From contig QXEO01000413.1 of the NCBI GenBank assembly GCA_007115705.1, forward strand, positions 1,426,001-1,490,000: DNA of 64,000 bases, read 5' to 3'. The notes below the pieces were generated by a model, which was given only the letters and a program-made list of their open reading frames with translations, was not told the origin of the DNA and did no database searches. This document shows, one piece after another, positions 60,872 to 64,000 of this stretch. The stretch comes from Dactylis glomerata (lineage: Eukaryota > Streptophyta > Magnoliopsida > Poales > Poaceae). Within the stretch, counting starts at the first letter, position 1. Every line of letters starts with the position of its first letter. The position numbers were made by a program, and so were the translations under genes.

Positions 60872-61292
60872 CACTAGTGGGAAAAGGCTTATAGATAGAT
60901 GTTTTACTAGTGGAGCATATTAATCGATATGCGCCACTAGTATTTACTAGTGGCGCATTATCAAATATGCTCCACTGATATTTTTTTTACTAGTGGCGCA
61001 TTATGTTAAAAATGCGCCACCAATAAGTCTGTGGGACCCACCAGAAGGGTCGTCGACAAATTATCTTGACTTATCAATGGCGCATTTGCAATATGCGCCA
61101 CGCATATTCGACCCTTTAGTGGCGCATATTGTGCATAATGCGCCACTGATAAGTCTGTGGGACCCACCTGGGCCCCACTGGCCTACCCCTGCCAGTGTTA
61201 TGCGTGGCGCATATAGAAATATGCGCCACTGATAAATAAAATATCAGTGGCGCATATGGCAATATGCGCCACGCATAACAAGTGGTGCCCAC
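60872..61292. repeat. CACTA terminus and subterminal repeats
   Basis: At least ten copies, in both orientations, of the core TGGCGCAT/ATGCGCCA between 60905 and 61275, often as short palindromes (GTGGCGCATATTG..ATGCGCCAC). The string GATAAGTCTGTGGGACCCAC occurs at about 61146, and a near copy at about 61023. In this superfamily such repeats bind the element's own DNA-binding protein. Confidence 0.8.
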
Positions 61293-61317
61293 GCATATCA
61301 GGCCTATGACATCAACG

Positions 61318-61494
61318 CATATCACGCTATCCTATGCCGATGATGAAGCCACCGTCAAGGAAAGATTCTTCGGAAGGATCGAAGAGATCTGGGAGCTCGA
61401 CTATGCCAGAGAGAAGGTCCCGATGTTCTGTGTTAGATGGGCCAAGAGCGTCCAGAAAGAGGGCCAAGAGCGTCCAGATGATACTCGCAAATGA
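61318..61494 (+). pseudogene. Transposase-associated fragment (DUF4216-like)
   Basis: An open frame reads ADDEATVKERFFGRIEEIWE then LDYAREKVPMFCVRWAKSV, like the F-[YF]G-x-IEEIWELDY..VPLFRCRW core of the DUF4216 domain found C-terminal in many plant CACTA transposases. It ends with a tandem duplication of GGCCAAGAGCGTCCAGA (61441 and 61464). It lies upstream of the element's leader, out of the expected place, with no preceding TNP2-type transposase, so it is a leftover from an internal deletion or shuffle. Confidence 0.55.
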
Positions 61495-61559
61495 AGTGAG
61501 AAAAAGATGTGACATGACGATGATGTTTGTGTTTTTTTACTATTACAAACTATTATTTT

Positions 61560-61805
61560 GAAGTAACTTGTATTTGTTAGAAATTGTGAAAAAACAATTT
61601 AAAACTATTACAAACCATTATTTTGAAGTAATTAACTTGTATTTGTTAGAAATTGTGAAAAAACAATTTAAAACTATTACAAACTATTATTTTGAAGTAA
61701 CTTGTATTTGTTAGAAATTGTGAAAAAACAATTTAAAACTAATACAAACCATTATTTTGAAGTAATTAACTTGTATTTGTTAGAAATTGTGAAAAAGCAA
61801 TTTTT
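61560..61805. repeat. Tandem repeat, four copies, alternating 65 and 69 bases
   Basis: Copies start with GAAGTAA at 61560, 61625, 61694 and 61759 and contain CTTGTATTTGTTAGAAATTG. Copies 2 and 4 carry an extra TTAA, so the true unit is a dimer of about 134 bases. AT-rich, non-coding. Confidence 0.85.
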
Positions 61806-61817
61806 TAAAAAAGGTGT

Positions 61818-61888
61818 GAGGGCAGGGTTCGAACCCTGGATCCCCCCGCTGGCTGCAGAGAACCCTACCACTGAGCTAGTGACCGAAT
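61818..61888 (-). other. tRNA-like segment with A and B boxes
   Basis: On the minus strand TAGCTCAGTGGTAGGG (A-box-like, 61863-61878) is followed about 30 bases later by GGGTTCGAACCC (B-box, 61825-61836). The T arm can pair (CAGGG/CCCTG) but with a 6-base loop, and no acceptor stem forms from the flanking bases. So this is a tRNA-derived or tRNA-mimicking piece, not a working tRNA gene. Confidence 0.5.
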
Positions 61889-61920
61889 CTTGTCTAAGTG
61901 CAGGTGCTCGCGCTATTTGA

Positions 61921-61982
61921 CTAAGTGTCAAATATGCGTGGCGCATATAGCACGAAATGCGCCACGCATAGTTGACACTTAG
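61921..61982. repeat. Inverted repeat with subterminal motif
   Basis: CTAAGTGTCAAATATGCG at 61921 and its inverse ending CTTAG at 61982 form arms of 26 bases with one mismatch around a 10-base loop. The arms contain the GTGGCGCAT core of the subterminal repeats. Confidence 0.8.
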
Positions 61983-61989
61983 GGGAAAT

Positions 61990-62380
61990 ACCGCTTCGTC
62001 GCCCACCAGAAGATCTTCCCCCATTTCCCCGCCGCCGCCGCTCAAAGCCCTAACCCTAGCCGCCGCTCGAAGCCGTCACCAGGAGGAGAAGGAGCACCGG
62101 CACCGGACCAGGAGGAGAAGGGCCGCCGGCACCGGACCAGGAGGAGAAGGACATTGGTCCCGCGCTCCGCGGATTCGGAATCGCGCGTCGACGCGCGGGG
62201 AACGCCTGGTTGGTGCTCGCCACGCCGGCTCGCTTCTGAATCGCGCGGCTCCCATGCTGACGGCGGTGATTTGTCGGGGAATTGCGGGAGCGTGCTGCGC
62301 CTGGAGCCCGTGCCCCAGATTCCTTGATGTTCCTCTGATCTGCGCATTGCTCCGGAGAGGAGCATCTACCCCTCGGGCGG
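61990..62380 (+). other. GC-rich leader, probable 5' exon of the CACTA gene
   Basis: GC-rich CGCCGCCGCCGCTC, CCCTAACCCTAGCC and a tandem CACCGGACCAGGAGGAGAAG (two copies near 62097 and 62125) precede CGGGCGGTGAGTATCTC, a good splice donor at about 62380. The following sequence is AT-rich like an intron. Exon/intron limits are inference. Confidence 0.4.
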
Positions 62381-63192
62381 TGAGTATCTCTCTCTCGGGA
62401 TTGCGGTGCCTGTCGCTGGATTCCCGGTGCCTATCTCGCGTAATTCTCGCTCAATAAAAATGGATGCTCTTTTTTCGCCGGCGTAGCTTTTCGTGATCTC
62501 AATAGTTACTGGCTTTGCTTAATTCACGTGCAGGGTCACTAGTTCCAACTAGTACCTTTTTTTAACCTTGTGTAACTATTTAATAATAATCTTGTAATTG
62601 GACCTAGCTGAATTTCCTGGTTAAAAAATGCGACAACCTCCTTTATTTTTATTTATTTTCCTGCGAATTCGCCCTTCAACCCCCGCTTCTAGAAGCGAAT
62701 AATTTGGTTAGACCAGCTGGGTGTTGTTAATTTCTGGATATGGGCTATTTAAATTCCAGTTCGTACAGAGCATGTCGAGGGGATGTGGTAGTCTTGGATG
62801 GTGCCCCTATGACACCAAGGCAAGTACATGTGTCCGGTGTCCAGAACCATATATTTTTCAGAAGCTACATATAAGTTAGATTAAGCTAGTTCGTCATGCG
62901 ATATCGATTCTGATATGCCACTTATAACTTTACAAGTTCGTCAAGCTACATATATTCCTTTATTTTTATGGTGTGTACTTTGCTGGAATATGTATATATG
63001 TGAATTGCTGCAGGTTATTTCTAAATGAGTTGCCCATTTCTCCCGAAATGTCGATTTACTTCCGTTTCGGTTGAGAAATGGGCACTCCTAGGTCAAAAAA
63101 CAGCAAAGGTCATGCCAAATTTTTCGGTCGACTCTAGCTTAATTAATTATTGTACTAATTAAATTATTACATATTTTGTATGAAGTGCCGAC
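62381..63192 (+). other. Probable intron/leader of the CACTA gene
   Basis: AT-rich, no long frame. It contains a CTGCAG acceptor-like site at about 63013 and a strong hairpin at 63032-63083. A short Cys-rich frame from 62773 (MSRGCGSLGWCPYDTK) could be a small exon; not supported further. Confidence 0.35.
63032..63083. repeat. Hairpin-forming inverted repeat
   Basis: GCCCATTTCTC (63032) and GAGAAATGGGC (63073-63083) pair over 11 bases, extended by CCGAAA with TTTCGG after a two-base bulge. It lies just upstream of the start codon of the CACTA open frame. Confidence 0.75.
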
Positions 63193-64000
63193 ATGTCGAG
63201 CGGAGACAAAGACGTCGGGGCTGGCCCTTCTCAGCCCATGAGTGTCGAAGAAGAAGCAAGAAAAGCCAACCTAAAGTTTTGGCGACTTGGCGATGACTTG
63301 AGCGGGTCCGATGAGGAGGCCGAAGAAGCTGCGGCCGATGAAGTTGGCAAGGAGGCCGAAGAAGGTGCGGCCGATGAAGTTGACTCAGATCCGGAGTCCG
63401 AATATGACTTCAAGGCCGAAGAGGCCGAAGATGGCGACGACGCCGGAAGAAGCAATGGCGACGAGGAGGATGACTTAAGTAGTCATGGTGGCGGTGACCG
63501 CATGGACGTCAGTGGATCGGACGCCGCCGCTAAGAAGAAGAAGAAGAAGGAAAGGCAGGATCGGATGCCGCCGGTACTCGGCACCAGGCTCGAAGAGTTC
63601 ACGTATGTGAAACTGAGTGGCCAACCCGTGGAGCCTGTGAAGCTTGCCGCTGGGTACGGCCTACAGCTCGGGTGCATCGTGTGGGAGAGCATGAGCATCA
63701 ACCAGAAGAACATAAGAGCTAAGGGCAATACGCGGTTGCGCGAGCTACTCATTGAGAAGCTTCACAACCGGTACCAGTTCCCAGAGCCGTTCAATAACAA
63801 GAAGCTCAAAGGGAACAAGGTCAACAAGTTAGCCCTCACGAGGATGAGCATAGCCTTGAGCAGCTGGAAAAGCCGAGTGAAGAAGATGATTCTCGCCGGC
63901 AAAAGTTGGGAGGAGATAAAGAAGGCCGAGCCGATGCTCGACGAAGATGAGTTCATCAAGTTCAAGGATGTGTGCCTCAACATAGGTAACCAACGCTGCG
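63193..64000 (+). CDS. CACTA-encoded protein (Transposase_24-like), partial
   Basis: ATG at 63193 opens a frame of 269 codons to the window end without a stop. The N-terminal 120 residues are acidic, with EEAEEAAADEVGKEAEEGAA repeats, then a KKKKKKERQDR basic cluster (possible nuclear signal). From about residue 125 a conserved-looking block begins: RMPPVLGTRLEEFTYVKLSG, then GYGLQLGCIVWESMSINQKN, IEKLHNRYQFPEPFNNKKLK, then ALTRMSIALSSWKSRVKKMI and GKSWEEIKKAEPML. This pattern (ELIEKLHNRYQFP, LKGNKVN, W+xxVK, SWEEI) resembles the plant Ptta/En/Spm-type Transposase_24 family, the second protein of CACTA elements, thought to bind the subterminal repeats. High GC and no lesions suggest a young copy. 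It is not the DDE catalytic transposase. Confidence 0.65.
   Translation, partial: MSSGDKDVGAGPSQPMSVEEEARKANLKFWRLGDDLSGSDEEAEEAAADEVGKEAEEGAADEVDSDPESEYDFKAEEAEDGDDAGRSNGDEEDDLSSHGGGDRMDVSGSDAAAKKKKKKERQDRMPPVLGTRLEEFTYVKLSGQPVEPVKLAAGYGLQLGCIVWESMSINQKNIRAKGNTRLRELLIEKLHNRYQFPEPFNNKKLKGNKVNKLALTRMSIALSSWKSRVKKMILAGKSWEEIKKAEPMLDEDEFIKFKDVCLNIGNQRC

Larger units (their letters stand above)
60872..64000 (+). mobile_element. CACTA (En/Spm-type) transposon, 5' part
   Basis: Begins CACTAGTGGGAAAAGGC, the terminus of a CACTA element, after AAT (possible 3-base target site). Many subterminal copies of GTGGCGCATAT and their inverses follow, then a transposase-type coding fragment, tandem repeats, a tRNA-like segment, a GC-rich leader and a long open frame running off the window. 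The right terminus is outside, so length and target duplication are unknown. It cuts the E8 interior. Confidence 0.85.

Noticed and set aside
61818..61888. Functional tRNA gene
   Set aside because: A and B boxes are present but the acceptor stem does not pair and the T loop is one base short.
62660..62690. GCGAATTCGCCCTT resembles a common cloning-vector junction
   Set aside because: Only 14 bases, no further vector sequence on either side, and it lies in a CACTA interior; coincidence is more likely than contamination.
1..64000. CRISPR array, bacterial operon or phage-type content
   Set aside because: Direct repeats here are LTRs, subterminal repeats or tandem repeats without spacer structure; sequence features are those of a plant nuclear genome.

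Overview
The window looks like an intergenic, repeat-dense stretch of a large grass genome, most likely a wheat-group (Triticeae) cereal. The evidence is nested LTR retrotransposons with tRNA-Asp-type and initiator-Met-type primer sites, a CACTA transposon with GGCGCATAT-type subterminal repeats, and one short type I MADS-box gene. The organism call and the lineage names (Athila-related Ty3/gypsy, Angela/BARE-like Ty1/copia) come from motif recognition, not a database search.

Layout. 1-4182 is the only non-nested part. It holds a truncated LTR at the left edge, an intact Type I MADS gene on the minus strand (1275-1838) with a duplicated repeat in its upstream region, an A/T-rich degenerate repeat, and MITE-like scraps. 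4183-60871 is a nest of gypsy elements, named here E1 to E8, plus LTR remnants H, K and G. E1 (minus, 4183-8646) is cut by E2 (plus, 8647 to about 23945). E2 carries a complete copia element in its 5' LTR (minus, 9076-17460, TSD ATACT). E2 ends in a head-to-head LTR palindrome with E3 (minus, to 29206). E3 abuts LTR H, which is split by the complete, young element E4 (minus, 29613-38231, TSD ATTCC). A decayed SANT/Myb-like transposon-associated gene follows (38790-39640, minus). Next comes element K (plus), which hosts the complete E6 (minus, 41184-49720, TSD CACAC). LTR fragment G hosts E7 (minus, 50552-58891), whose 5' LTR is fused to another element's internal region. E8 (minus, 58935-60871) is cut by a CACTA transposon that starts at 60872 and runs off the right edge.

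How the parts relate. The gypsy elements share similar U3 sequence, a roughly 2.5-2.9 kb non-coding 3' internal region and, where visible, the tRNA-Asp primer site. They carry different gag-type coding modules: gag plus aspartic protease in E2, E6 and E7; a large CCHC gag in E4; a short unrelated gag in E3; another tail in E1. None shows reverse transcriptase, RNase H or integrase, so they look like non-autonomous elements mobilised in trans. The copia element keeps near-identical LTRs but a heavily decayed polyprotein. The CACTA element carries a displaced fragment of transposase-type coding sequence (DUF4216-like), tandem repeats, a tRNA-like A/B-box segment and a long open reading frame of the Transposase_24-like type that continues past the window.
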